A stretch of DNA of 64,000 nt from Syngnathus acus (lineage: Eukaryota > Chordata > Actinopteri > Syngnathiformes > Syngnathidae). The DNA is taken from positions 5,013,104-5,077,103 of the forward strand of contig NC_051105.1 of NCBI RefSeq assembly GCF_901709675.1, given 5' to 3'. Position 1 is the stretch's first letter, and every line of letters starts with the position of its first letter. Below, in pieces: positions 22,106 through 33,700 of this stretch. A model generated the notes under the pieces. That model saw nothing but the letters and a program-made list of their open reading frames with translations. It ran no database searches and was not told the origin of the DNA. The translations under genes were made by a program, and so were the position numbers.

Positions 22106-22845
22106 CCTGGAAGCAGAAGCTTCTCAAAAGGGGATGTTCCCCCTCACTTCACTGGGCAAGATGGCAATCGCATCCGTGAAGCACGTTGCCACGGTTGAGG
22201 AAGAGGAAGGAAGGGTGTGAAGAATTTCACAAAAAGCCATTTCCTTGACAATAACCATATGTCTCACACACAAACACACACACAGGTATGCAATTGAACA
22301 CAGATTTGTTGTTCGACTTGTGATAACAAATTTGTAGCAAAAGCGGGACTTCCATGAGTGGGAATGTCATTCTGGGTGATATTGTTTTAAAAAAAAAAAA
22401 AGTTTTAGGAGCCCCGGTGCTTCGTTCAACAACGGCATGGTCCACGCTTGCTCGTTTAAGGTTTAATTGCATGATTTAGTGTTTTCAAGTTTTGTCGTAA
22501 CACTTGAACAAATTAACTCTACAAGTCAGTATTAGCGGTGCCATTTGTGACTACTGAGTGAGGGATTTTTTCGTTTATTTCGCTTGCATGACGATGATGT
22601 GTCAAAGTTCTGCGTTGAGTGCCATATCTTTTGACTATTCTTAGCTTTAACAGTGCTTTATAGGAGGATATCGTTTGGAGGTTTTAAAGCTATTAGGGAC
22701 AAAAGTCCACATGGTTTGCCATGGAGGAAAATATGGGAACCCAAAGCGAATGTTACAGAAAAAGTCGATGTTTTTTTTTTTTTTTTACAGGCGCTCGCCA
22801 GTAGGTTTCCTTTTTCATTGAAGATGGGGGAACAATTTGCTCGTT

Positions 22846-23490
22846 ACCGTATTTCCTCAAATAGACACCGTGCCCGAATTAATTGCCAATTCTGCTTGAA
22901 TAAGATGAACCCGACAGAACAGACATGACATCAGAATTAAGAATTTGTCAATCATGAGCAAAAAAAAAAAACATTACCAGATCGTAGACTCTGTGTTTGT
23001 AATTTCTCAAGCCGTATCTGAAGGTCTGCGCCGATGTGGGAATGGTCACAGCTGTCCTCTATCACGGCCAATCAAATCAGCTCCTCTCATTTTCATTAAA
23101 TGGGACGCGCTAGTCACGCTGTCGTAACTGCCTTAAAATGACAAAGCGCACATCTGTACCATGGCATGTCTGCGCCCCAAGGAAGAGCCTGCACTTTGAC
23201 GTTGTCTGAGCAAACCCTAAGTTTTGATCAACTTTCTGTCACCAAATTGTCTCTACGCCAGGCATACCACAAACATCGAGTTCTAATTGGTGCAGGAATA
23301 CAATTTCATCTTAAAGCCAAACAAAAAAAGTTGTAAAAAACATGGATTTTGTAATGTACTGTGCATATAGATTTTTTTTTACATTACGTTTATTATTTAA
23401 TATTTCTAAAATCACCCCTAGATGTGTGGTACTCTCTCCAATTAAGTAAAACGATTGCCCCCGGTCTCTATATGAGGAAATGCAGTATTT
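22846..23490 (+). mobile_element. DNA transposon with inverted terminal repeats
   Basis: The left end ccgtatttcctcaaatagac (about 22848) is matched by the right end tatatgaggaaatgcagtat (about 23469-23488) in reverse complement, including the nearby cccg/cggg. There is no transposase frame, so it is non-autonomous. Superfamily is not assigned. Confidence 0.65.
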
Positions 23491-24245
23491 ATTTTTTTAT
23501 TCTAATGCAAGTGCAAATTCTATGATTAACAGCTCACCTCAACTTTTTGCAAATTAGCACATTGTGAAACACTAATGCAAATACTTTTTTTTTTTATTAC
23601 AAAGACAGTTTATAAGTTATCCTGCAGAACACCTTGGGTAGGCATTCTCCTTTTTTATTTTTAAACCAATGTTAGTTTCTTTAGAACAGGTGGCATTACA
23701 GGGTCTATTATTTCTTTCTGTAGGTAAGATTGTAAATACAGTTTATCTCTAGCTCTACAGTAAAGTATACCGGTGTATGCAAGCCGTGTTTCTTAAGTGT
23801 TGCCCTCCAGTAAGTGACTGACATGGCATGCGCGTGTCAACACGGTGAATTGTGTGCATATGACACCGTGACACTTGTCTCGTGCATGATGGTGACAATG
23901 CTGTCGTGATGGAACGGTGGTGCAATATTTTGACACGTTTTCAGTGGCGCACAAACAGCTTCCTCCCCACACACATATTTCTTCCAGTGGTGCTTCCATG
24001 ACGAGTTTGGATTTCGTTAGTCAATAAGAGCGGACAGTCTCAACACTTTAGATCTTATGTCATTTATGTCTTTAAGATATTGCTACAGTTGCCAAACGTG
24101 TTACTATGCTTTATTCATCCTATTATTCTGATTTTCAGTTTCCGAATTATCCTCCAAAATGGGGCCAAATTGATTACAATTTGTTTGTTTGTTTTGTTTG
24201 TTTGCTTTCTTTCCTCATTCACTTAATTCACATTTTATCAAACAT

Positions 24246-24315
24246 AGTGAGCCCCCCGTTTATCGCGGTGCGTATATTGTTTGTTCCAGATCTACCTGCA
24301 AAAAGGTGAAAGTCA
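24246..24315 (+). mobile_element. Tigger/pogo-like relic
   Basis: gtgagccccccgtttatcgc followed by gttccag recalls the ends of the MITE family at the window edges. Decayed fragment. Confidence 0.4.
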
Positions 24316-25179
24316 TTGATACAGAGAGACCATAAAAAGGGTCGCCATGTATTCTAATTGTGTTCAAATTGCTTTCTGGTTAAAACAGTACAAACACCAT
24401 ATATGGTGTTTTATTTTATTTTGACAGGATATTTCCTTCTGTTGTTAATTTACCAGTGCTGTGATGAACACTGACTCACAGAATAAGATTTTATTCAGCA
24501 TAGGCCAAAGATAAAAACTTAACTACAAAATTATATGTGACTTTTTTTTTAGTTTCCATGTTGCATTGCTGTGGTTTAGTTGCCTTTAATTCTCAACATA
24601 TGTATGCATTTAAAGTGTCTGCCGACTTTTGGTCTCAATGCGAAGGCGGGCAAACGCCCACCATGTGGAAGCTGCCATCTTTCTATATTGTCTGTAAATA
24701 ATGCTGCAAACTGCCTGGTTTTGTCCAAACCAATCATGCAAAAGGACCTGTCATAAGGCTAGAAAAATAGTGATGGGAGTTTCATTTGTTTACATTATGT
24801 TTACGGTTTTAATTTGTAAGTATAAATCATCCAAAAAATATTTATTGCCTAAGGTATATGCGTGCATTGTGTTATCTCACATTTTGAATATAATGTTGTC
24901 TGTCACCTGTATTGCTATATTGAATGATTTGGGTAAAAAGTAGTTTATTAATAATATTAATGATAATAATAATACTTTTTATGACTACTAAGTGACTGTT
25001 TTTTGTGCCTTTTTATGGTTAGAAAATGCATGATTAGTTATATTTATTATATACGGATTTGAAGTCACTGAGATGTGTATTTTTGTACTCTGGATATAAA
25101 TACATGGTTCAGCTATTTGTTGTACAATTTGCAAGGGTGCCTTACAAGAGGCCACCTATACAGTACATATCTCTCTTCC

Positions 25180-25185
25180 ATTAAA
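25180..25185 (+). terminator. dgkh: Candidate poly(A) signal of dgkh
   Basis: ATTAAA with a GT-rich stretch about 20 nt downstream (ttgttggcgtttg). Confidence 0.35.
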
Positions 25186-25220
25186 AAAGACCAAATCAAT
25201 ACATTTGTTGGCGTTTGCAA

Positions 25221-27204
25221 GTTCTTTTGATGCCATTTATGTTCAATTCATGCATTCACAGAAGGATTAAGGAATGAAAGATGATGTAAAGGATACTGTA
25301 TTTGTTTGCAAATAATTCACAATCACACCTAAAAGCCATGGGGCAAGAACCTTCTGCTACTTCTTAGATAATGATTAATGTGAAGGGCTACCGGTTTGAA
25401 ACACACTTGCTCAAATAACCTTTATGCTATTACTAATAATTCTATTTATGTTAATGCACTGATCGTGTTAATTTTTTTCTAACAATTAGGGAATTGATAC
25501 CTATGAATACGCAACATATTTCTGTAAATGCCAGTGTTCACATTTTCAACTAATCACTTCAACAACATTCCGAGGAAATCCCAATGTTCCATCACCGGTG
25601 AGATATTTTCTTAACAGGCCCACCGGCTACTCATGAGGTCCTTGGGGGCTATCTGATGCCCATGGGCACCACATTGGTGTGACCCTTGGCTTAGAGCAAG
25701 GATCGGCAGATTTTTGTGTTCGAGGGTCACACTTATTTATTTTTTAAAATACAGATGAATTAAAAATAAATAAATTTGTTATATAGCAAAGTGATAAGTA
25801 TTTTTCAAAAATGTCATTATAATGAATAAATAATTAAAAAGTTGTTCAAGGTATACTTTACTCATATTGGCCATTTTTACGAGTAAAGTTATTTTTTCCT
25901 TAATTTGATATTTTCAATATTTTTCCATTACAATTGCAGTTACACCTTTTGCCACTTGCAGTCCACTCCAAATGTTATAGTGCTCAAGTAACAACCAATC
26001 ACTGCTCATGTGACCGTCGCAAGCTAATTCCTGAGTACCAAATAGTTAATTTTGACAAAACTAAAATTATTTTAGGGATAAAACTGACTGTGTGGTTTCA
26101 TTGCTCCATTTATCGGCCTTCCATTGAGGATGTCTCAGACACAGTACTGCACAAGGAATGGGGAGTTGAGTTGCGTTTAAAGAACTCCGTAAAAGTGAAC
26201 CTCACATGACTTTTCCGTTCATTACATGAAAAAAACGTCGATGTCACGTTTCATATATTTATTGCAATTCGACCTTGTGTCACTTTATGATGTTCAAATA
26301 ATTTCACTAGTCTCATAAGGGTGAACTCTGCCGACGACGTTTCATTCGTGTTGGCCTTCAAGGGGAAGTATTCAGAAATACCGAACTCATTTTCTGTTTG
26401 CAAATGTTGCACAGTGGTTAGCGTCGGTGCTGCAGTGCTGGTAGTCTAACAACATCACCGAGCTCCAGAGGTAAACTACATGTTTGCATGACCATGGCGA
26501 TATTTTTCACATGGTCGCTATCGTTTATGTCTTTGCTGACACGTCTGCGATGACGCTAGTCTTCTCACAAGTTGCTAGTTGTGGCGTCATCACTACGCTC
26601 GCTAGCTGCGGCCTATTATTATCATCCCTGCTAGCTCACTTGATTGACAGCCTGTCAACCACCAAGATGGACCCGATTATTATTTTTTTTTAAATGTAAT
26701 TTGTTTGTAATGTGTATATATGACTGACGACAGCTATTTAGCAATGCAAGTGCTCGTGTTTGGTTTTCAAGCGATAGTGAAACAACATCAGCATCCACAG
26801 TCAGTATGAGGCCAGGGTGTAACAGAGCTCCCTTTACATATTTATTAGAAGCTTATTAAATTAACTGGAAATTCACATCCGTCCAGTTTACGCAGACTCA
26901 GACTTTGCATAACCAGGTTTTTTTCGTTCCAATTCACCAGTAAGCAAGGTGAAAAAAAATAGTTTCCCATCCGATCACAAGATGCAGCAATATTTATTTT
27001 TAAATAACTTGTTTATTATCTGTATACTTACGTGCTGTTTATGGAGTATCAACAAAAATATTCTCAACCATTTTTGCCTATATTTAACAAGCTCTGATCT
27101 TTATATACAATATTTATTTGTCAACTAAGCCGAAACATTTTAGCCGCTCCGTATTTGCTTTCAAAACACACAATGCATAAAATTAATAATTACAACTACT
27201 TTAA
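25221..27204 (+). other. Intergenic dgkh-akap11; likely akap11 promoter region
   Basis: Mostly AT-rich. 26310-26620 has more CpG than its surroundings and is the best place to look for the akap11 promoter and first non-coding exon. I cannot define a start site. A fragment at 25632-25647 (catgaggtccttgggg) recurs at 49660-49675. Confidence 0.4.
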
Positions 27205-27610
27205 TTCAGGGCTGTCACAAACAATTATTTTGCTAGTCGACTAAGCACCAAATGTAGTTTGCGATATATATGATATACTCGATAAATATTCATATATATT
27301 ATATAAATTGCGGCATGTCGCACCAGTAAGCTGCTTTTAAAATAACCAGAATTAGCTTGCAGCTTTGTCAATGTCCAAATTAATAATAAAGACAATTAAG
27401 TTGAAGTACATTCAACTTTGCAGCTTGTACCATTATTCCTGAAATATTTATAAATAATGGAACAAATTAATTTGAAGGTAATACTGTAGCCCCCCAAAAA
27501 TGAGCTGTAAATCTTTATTGCATTTAAAAATGAAACCAAAAATCAATTCTAACTTCTAACACGTCATTACATATTTCTTATTAAAATATGTAATGATGTT
27601 AGAATTGATT
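27205..27610. mobile_element. Probable DNA transposon relic ending in a palindrome
   Basis: The left part (gggctgtcacaaacaattat, then gctagtcgactaa) resembles a common fish hAT-like terminal sequence. The right part is an imperfect hairpin at 27541-27610. That these belong to one element is inferred. Confidence 0.4.
27541..27610. repeat. Imperfect palindrome / hairpin
   Basis: Outer arms 27541-27553 and 27598-27610 pair over 13 bp. Inner arms 27565-27576 and 27584-27595 pair over 12 bp. There is an asymmetric internal loop and a 7-nt apical loop. Confidence 0.9.
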
Positions 27611-27686
27611 CACATCACATCTTCGGGATATTTTCCTCTTCCGAAAGACACTTTATTTGCAGGTGAGCAGCCCTCCCCTGGTCGCC

Positions 27687-27749
27687 ATGGATGCTTGTGC
27701 GCGTATTCGGGGAGCCCCACTGAAGTACAAGGCCTTTGTCAGAAAAGAG
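27687..27749 (+). CDS. akap11: akap11 exon 1 (first coding exon)
   Basis: 21 codons from an ATG in strong context, MDACARIRGAPLKYKAFVRK, donor gtgagg. An AG at 27661-27662 after a T-rich tract suggests that the exon begins there with 24 nt of 5' UTR. Confidence 0.8.
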
Positions 27750-30700
27750 GTGAGGGACCAGAATTTATGCCATTTTTCAGGGGGGGGAAATGAGTTTATG
27801 AAAACTGGCAGGCTTTCGACCTTTTAAGATGCCCTTAAATGTAGGCCTTACACAATCAGGATTTTAGGGCTTATCGTTGATCAGTGAGTTAAAAAAAAAA
27901 GACTGACCAATCTATCCAGTTAATTTAAACAACCTGTTTATTTACTGTACAGTTGACCCAGGCTATTTTCTGTGGATTACTTCAAATGATATCTGTCACT
28001 CCTATAGTAGAATAAATCCTGCCAACACACTATATCAGGACTTGGTAACTACTACTTGTGTTTTGTTCGTTCTTTCACCATTTGACTTCTTAACCACGAC
28101 CATCCACTTATGTGTGCAGACTGTGCGTGACAATGGAGCGCAGTTTGTCAAGAGCCTCTTGCGAAGCAAAAAAGATCTTTGCAGTATCAACCTGGACCTC
28201 CCATCCAGCGACAGCATAAGATTTACAGAGGTTTGTCTCATGCAAGCATGCAGTTATAGTACATGCCATACACATGCAGAAAATGTAAATGCTCTGAGCT
28301 AATATGAACCATTTTATTTGTGTTCTTTCAGATTCATTTTGTCTGTCTACCTGGTCAGAGTGAAGGCGACGATGCTGTGGATCAGGTACTTTTATACTTT
28401 CTTACAATTGGGAATCACCTCTTTCACATTGCCTGTACAAGCCATCTTTTTTCAGAAGTCGGCCTCGTTCACAAGTCACACCACACACTGGCACGTATGA
28501 TGTCATCCACCAAATATTTGCAAAATGTTGTTCGGTTGTTGGCAATATTAAGATCATTGTGGTAGATATTATATTACCCGTCTATCTTAAACTGTCACTT
28601 GCAACTGATATCAAAGCAGAACAAAATGCTGTGTGATTCTGTTGTGGCTCTGATGAAGCAATTTCACATGAAAGGGGGCTACTGGTTGAGACATTGCGTA
28701 ATGCATCGGGATAACTGTTTGCACATGACAGTCAATAGATCTATTGTGCAACTATGTGTTTTGTCCTTCTTTTAGGCCTTGGCATCCCTTCCCGCTGGCC
28801 TGTGCGAGATGCTCAGAACCTTCCATATTCACGGCCTGAGAAATAATGAAGTTCAGTTGCTCAGAGAATCTCCTAGACTGGCAGAGCACAGGGACACTAG
28901 GCCTCAAGTAGGTGGAAAAGAAATGGTCACTGCATGCAAAATAGCCAAGTCCAGGACCAGTCCCCTTTTAAACTCAGGAAACACTTTTTTCCCCCCCTGA
29001 AACCGTCAACATGCAGTGTTGGGTAAAGGCCGTGTGTGTGCTACGTCACAACCCTGGTGTCAGTGGGCAACCTCCAGCCAGCGTCACATCGTTGACAGGC
29101 CTTCTTGGGTGCTACGTTGCCGGCGTCCGCTACGCTCTGGAGTTGCAAAGCCTCCACAGGGGCGAGGCGGGGCAGTCGGAGGACGACGACACCAACCAGT
29201 CCATCGCATCCATCGAAGATGACTTTGTCACTGCGCTGGAGAATCTCGAGGAGGATGAAATGGGAGAGAACCCCTGTAAGGTTTAATGCTTAAGGGAAAT
29301 AAGAACCCCTTTTATATAAAGATGCGTGTGATCTTAGCAGCTGACAGAAAATGGAAGTTGTTTGAAAACCTTGGTGTAATAGCGGATTCATCTTACGTTT
29401 TGTTTTTCTTTTTTGTCTTTTCTCTCGTCTGACTGCTGTGGCCACCTGAAGCTTATCGCCCTTCCAAAAGACATGATGTGGCATCACAGACGATGCCCGC
29501 CCACAGGAGACGAAAAGAACTATCAGGTTCCCACATAATAACAAGTTCATCTTCAAAGAAAATTGCAGCCAAGCACAAGCCGGGCCCAGAGGTTTCTGTC
29601 ACAGTGCAGAGGTGTTCAGGTATGGATACCCAATGGACTTACTGCAGTCCTGGAGCTCGTCTGTCCTCATCAACGGTTGAAAACAGTGAATCCGACGAAT
29701 CTGACTGTTCCAGCCCAAGCCCTATCATTTTCCTGGATGAGGTGGGCTACCAAAAGAGCTTGCTGGCCAAGCTGGATATCCCTCAGGTGCCAGGAGGTCC
29801 CAGAGAGAGGGTGGAAGACTCTGACTCTGAAGTGAGTGAGTTCTTTGACAGCTTTGACCAATTTGATGACCTGGACGACTTCAGTTCAGAGAGTGGCACT
29901 CTGACGCTTCCAATGGATAATGAAAGTGCAACAAACACACACGTTAAAACCACGGAATCTAGCACTGGTGGTTCCGCATCCAAATATGTATCCCAAGGCT
30001 ACTCAACAAAGGGAATGTATCCTCACTGCTTTGATCAACCAATTCTCCCGGCTAATGTGAAAAAACCCACTCCTCTTAAACCAGGCTCCCCCTACGGACC
30101 TCAGTCTGACATGGCTGACTCTCCACGGCCAGTACAGAGTCCCTCTGAGGACAACGGTGGTCCACTCTTCAGTCCCATCAGCTCCTCTGCCTTTATTCCT
30201 CTGGTAGATTCAAGTGGGGTGCTGGAATATTTCTGGAAAAGGAGTGAGGATGGGAGCGACAGCACTGAGTTAAGGAAACCTCAAGATCTCTGCTCGTTGT
30301 ATAAGACCTACTCGGACTTTGCCAGCAGTCTCTCGAAAGAAATTCTTGGATCTGTCTACGGGTACCAATCCGCAATAGACATTAATGACAACAAGAATCT
30401 GAGTTGTGTTTGCCACAAGGAATTCACCAACCCCTCAGGCTACACAATGAGGCTGTCAGAAATCCAGGAGACTGTAACGGTGGCCAAGCTGCAGAAGACA
30501 TCCCAGTCTCTGAAGGATGGTATTCAGCGGTTTGCTGCTGACCTTGTCGATATGAGCCTGGGCAGTGCTTTGCGGGACCTTCAAAAAGGCGTGTCTACTT
30601 GCACCACCACGTTGTGTCACCTCGCTGCGAGACTCACCTCCTCAGTATTTCAGATGGCCTTTCATGAGATTGGCATGCGGCAGGCCTATGTGTTGAAAGA

Positions 30701-33700
30701 GCGAGCGGTGAATGGCTTAGCAAATTTCCTGGTTGGGGAGGCGGTATCTGGCGCCTTGAAAGACTTCTTGACTGTAAAAAAGCAGATCTTCCATAGCACA
30801 GTTACGCAGTTTGCAGCAGATTTAGCTGAAGAGCTGATATTCGAAGGTATTATGGAGGTGTGTCAGTTCTCTCACCCGTCGACCCCTCTAACCTCCAGTG
30901 ATTGGTTTTTTGGCCAGGAGAACATGGAAGAAGAAGAGGAGGAGGAGGAGATTGTTACTTCCTATGCTTCAGACTTGTCCGAGTCGGTTATCCAAGAGGC
31001 GTTCATCGAGCTCTCTCAGGCTGAAATTGCCTTTACTAGCCAAGCAGCCATCAGTGTTTCTCCAGACAACATCTGTTACGCTAGTTCTGAGAATATGAGT
31101 GCCCACACCAGCAGCACTTTTGCTAACCAGCAGCTTTCCAATGCAACCTCAGTAGATGCTCCAATGACCTTGGGAGAGAGTGGCCCCTGCAAAGTAAAGG
31201 ATGCTCTTTTCACCGTGTCAGGCATGGCCAGCTGCATCCCCGTTCCCCAAGCTGGAAAAGCTATCTCCTGTTTAAAAGATTCTGAAGACCATCATGGTTC
31301 CAGCCTAACAGATACCTCACAGTGTAGCCCTAAAAGAGTCACAGTGTTTTCCTCAAATAACACTACATGTATGCAAAGTCACATCTGCAGCCAAGAAACT
31401 CAAACGACCACCTCTGCAAAAGTCTGCTCCCATCAAAAGTCACCATTTCAAAACTTCTCTGTTAACATGGTGGACACGCTAGTGACTGAAGCTTGTGAGC
31501 TTGTCAGCTCTTCTAAAGTGAAGAAAAGTTTTGATGACTGCGCTGGTTTCCTTTCAAAGGCAGTCCTTAGTCAAAGGGACACTTTGCCTGTGCCAAATAC
31601 AGAGAAGGTTGGACAAAAGAAGATGTCTCACCCCGGGGATGACGCATCTCCAAACTCGGTTAAAAAACCTGGTCGAACACCTGGCACTCCTCCATCTACC
31701 CCCCAGCAGCCAAGTGAAGTATCCAAGGAGAAACAAATAAAGCAGTTCTCCAAGAAATTAAAAAGCAAGTTGGCCAAAGAATTTTCCCCAGCTACACCTC
31801 CTCCAACTCCACACTATCACCCTGAGACTGGCCCTGGTCCAATGGAAAACAGCCCAGAGGCAGACAAGACAGAGTTTATGTTAAAATTGATGAGATCTCT
31901 TTCCGAAGAGGTAGATGGTAAGGGGGACGAGGAGGAGGAGGAAGAATTGCCTGAAGACCCGAGTCTAAGTGGCACCAACAAATCAGTTGAGTCAGAAGGT
32001 CTACCACAGGAAGTGAGACAGTTGTCCTCTCGCAGGCTTTCAAGCAAGGAAGCTCTCCATTATGCAGAGCAGTTGGCTTGTCACATAGTTTCAATGGCAA
32101 CAGAAATAGACACTCTGGGAGCCGGTGATGAAGTTGGGGAACCCAGCGTTATGGATGAGAGAAGACGTGACAGTGTGGCTCATTTCTCAGAGAAAACTTT
32201 GAACACCTTGTGGGTGTATGCAGGGGAGGTGGCTGGGGAAGTCATCAATGATGTGAAGAAGATGGTGAGCTCTGTCCAACAGTGCTCATATCATGGCTCT
32301 CCCGGAAGAAGTGTTGATCGTCCTCGATCAGCATGTTTGCATCACCACCAACATAACTCTCTTCCTGGCACAGATCAGAACAGGGACTGGAGGGTCGAAA
32401 GGGTGGCTGAGCAATGGTCCACCAATCTGCTATCTTCTGTTTTTCGCTCACCTGTCTCAGTGTCAAGTAGTTCCAGCTCAGGATTGTCCTCGACATACCC
32501 CAGCTGTGAAAGTGTGACCGATGAATACGCCGGCTATCTCATTAGGGTGCTAAAGAAGGAGGGAGGCAGTCGGGAGTTAGTCCTCGATCAGTATGCTAGT
32601 CGTCTGGCCTACCGGTCAATCAAACAAGGTTTGGCTCATGCTAGAAACAAGGTTAAGCAGAGATCTTCTAGCTCCCGCCTTCGTCCCTCAAAGTCGTTAC
32701 CAGATGAATGGATGTCATCGGGTAGTGAGGTCTCACCTGCCGAGGACGTGGTGGACTCAGTCGTTTGTCCCTCCTGTGAGGACGTACAGTGTTGTTGCGG
32801 AGAAAAACAGGGACACAAAGACTGCTTTGATTTGGTGAACTTTGCAGAATCTTTGGCATACAATATCACTTGTGATGTCACACAAACACTTCGTCTATCG
32901 TCTGGACGCCTCCCAAAGTCTCTCACTGACTCTTGTCTTTATAAGAAATCCAAACTTGAAAACATGACAGAGAGCCTGATTAGGAACTCGTTCTCCTGTC
33001 CTCTACTTTCCAAGGACAATAAGGCTAGACATTACCACAGCACTGGAAGCTTGGTTGATCCTGGCCTCAACAATAGGATGATGCAGGTCATTGAGCACTA
33101 CGCAAGAAAAATAGTTAATGACACTCTCAAGATGAGCCTGGCTTCAGTAGGGCATTCATCCCAAGATCATCAGAGGATTCCTGACCCAGACAGACACTCG
33201 CACACCCAAAAGCTGTCTGAAGGCATTGCCCCCGGTCCCACAGATGGACTTAAGACCGGCCATTATTGTCAAGCCTTGGAGTGTCCCTACTGCACCAAAC
33301 TTAGTCGGCATCACCACCAGTCAATATTGCAGAAGAGGAGAAAGTGCCCAGAGTATCAGACTAGGCCAGAGCGTGTCCCTGGGCTGGAGATTCCTAAAAT
33401 CCATATTGACCTGGAACACAGGTCGGCGTTTGCAGAGCAGATGGTGTCTATGGCAATGGAGAAGGCAAAGCGCGAGTTGAGCAACACAAGCCTTAACGCA
33501 GACAGTGGTATCGGCCATGATGGAACCAGCTACGCAGAGAGCCTCACTGCTGAGATCATGACTTCTGCACTTCACGTCTGCCAATCAGCCAGTGTCAGGT
33601 ACGAACAACAAGACTGAATTTGTATGCATGTCCTCCCTGTCAGTATATTCGTTAAGTCCTCAGGTTCATTTTGAGGGTAGTAATGGCAACATGACAGGAT

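Larger units (their letters stand above)
22106..25220 (+). other. dgkh: Probable dgkh 3' UTR
   Basis: AT-rich sequence after the stop with no coding potential. The first plausible poly(A) signal outside repeats is ATTAAA at 25180-25185, followed by GT-rich sequence. The UTR would be about 3.1 kb and would include the transposon at 22846-23490. The true end is not determined. Confidence 0.4.
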
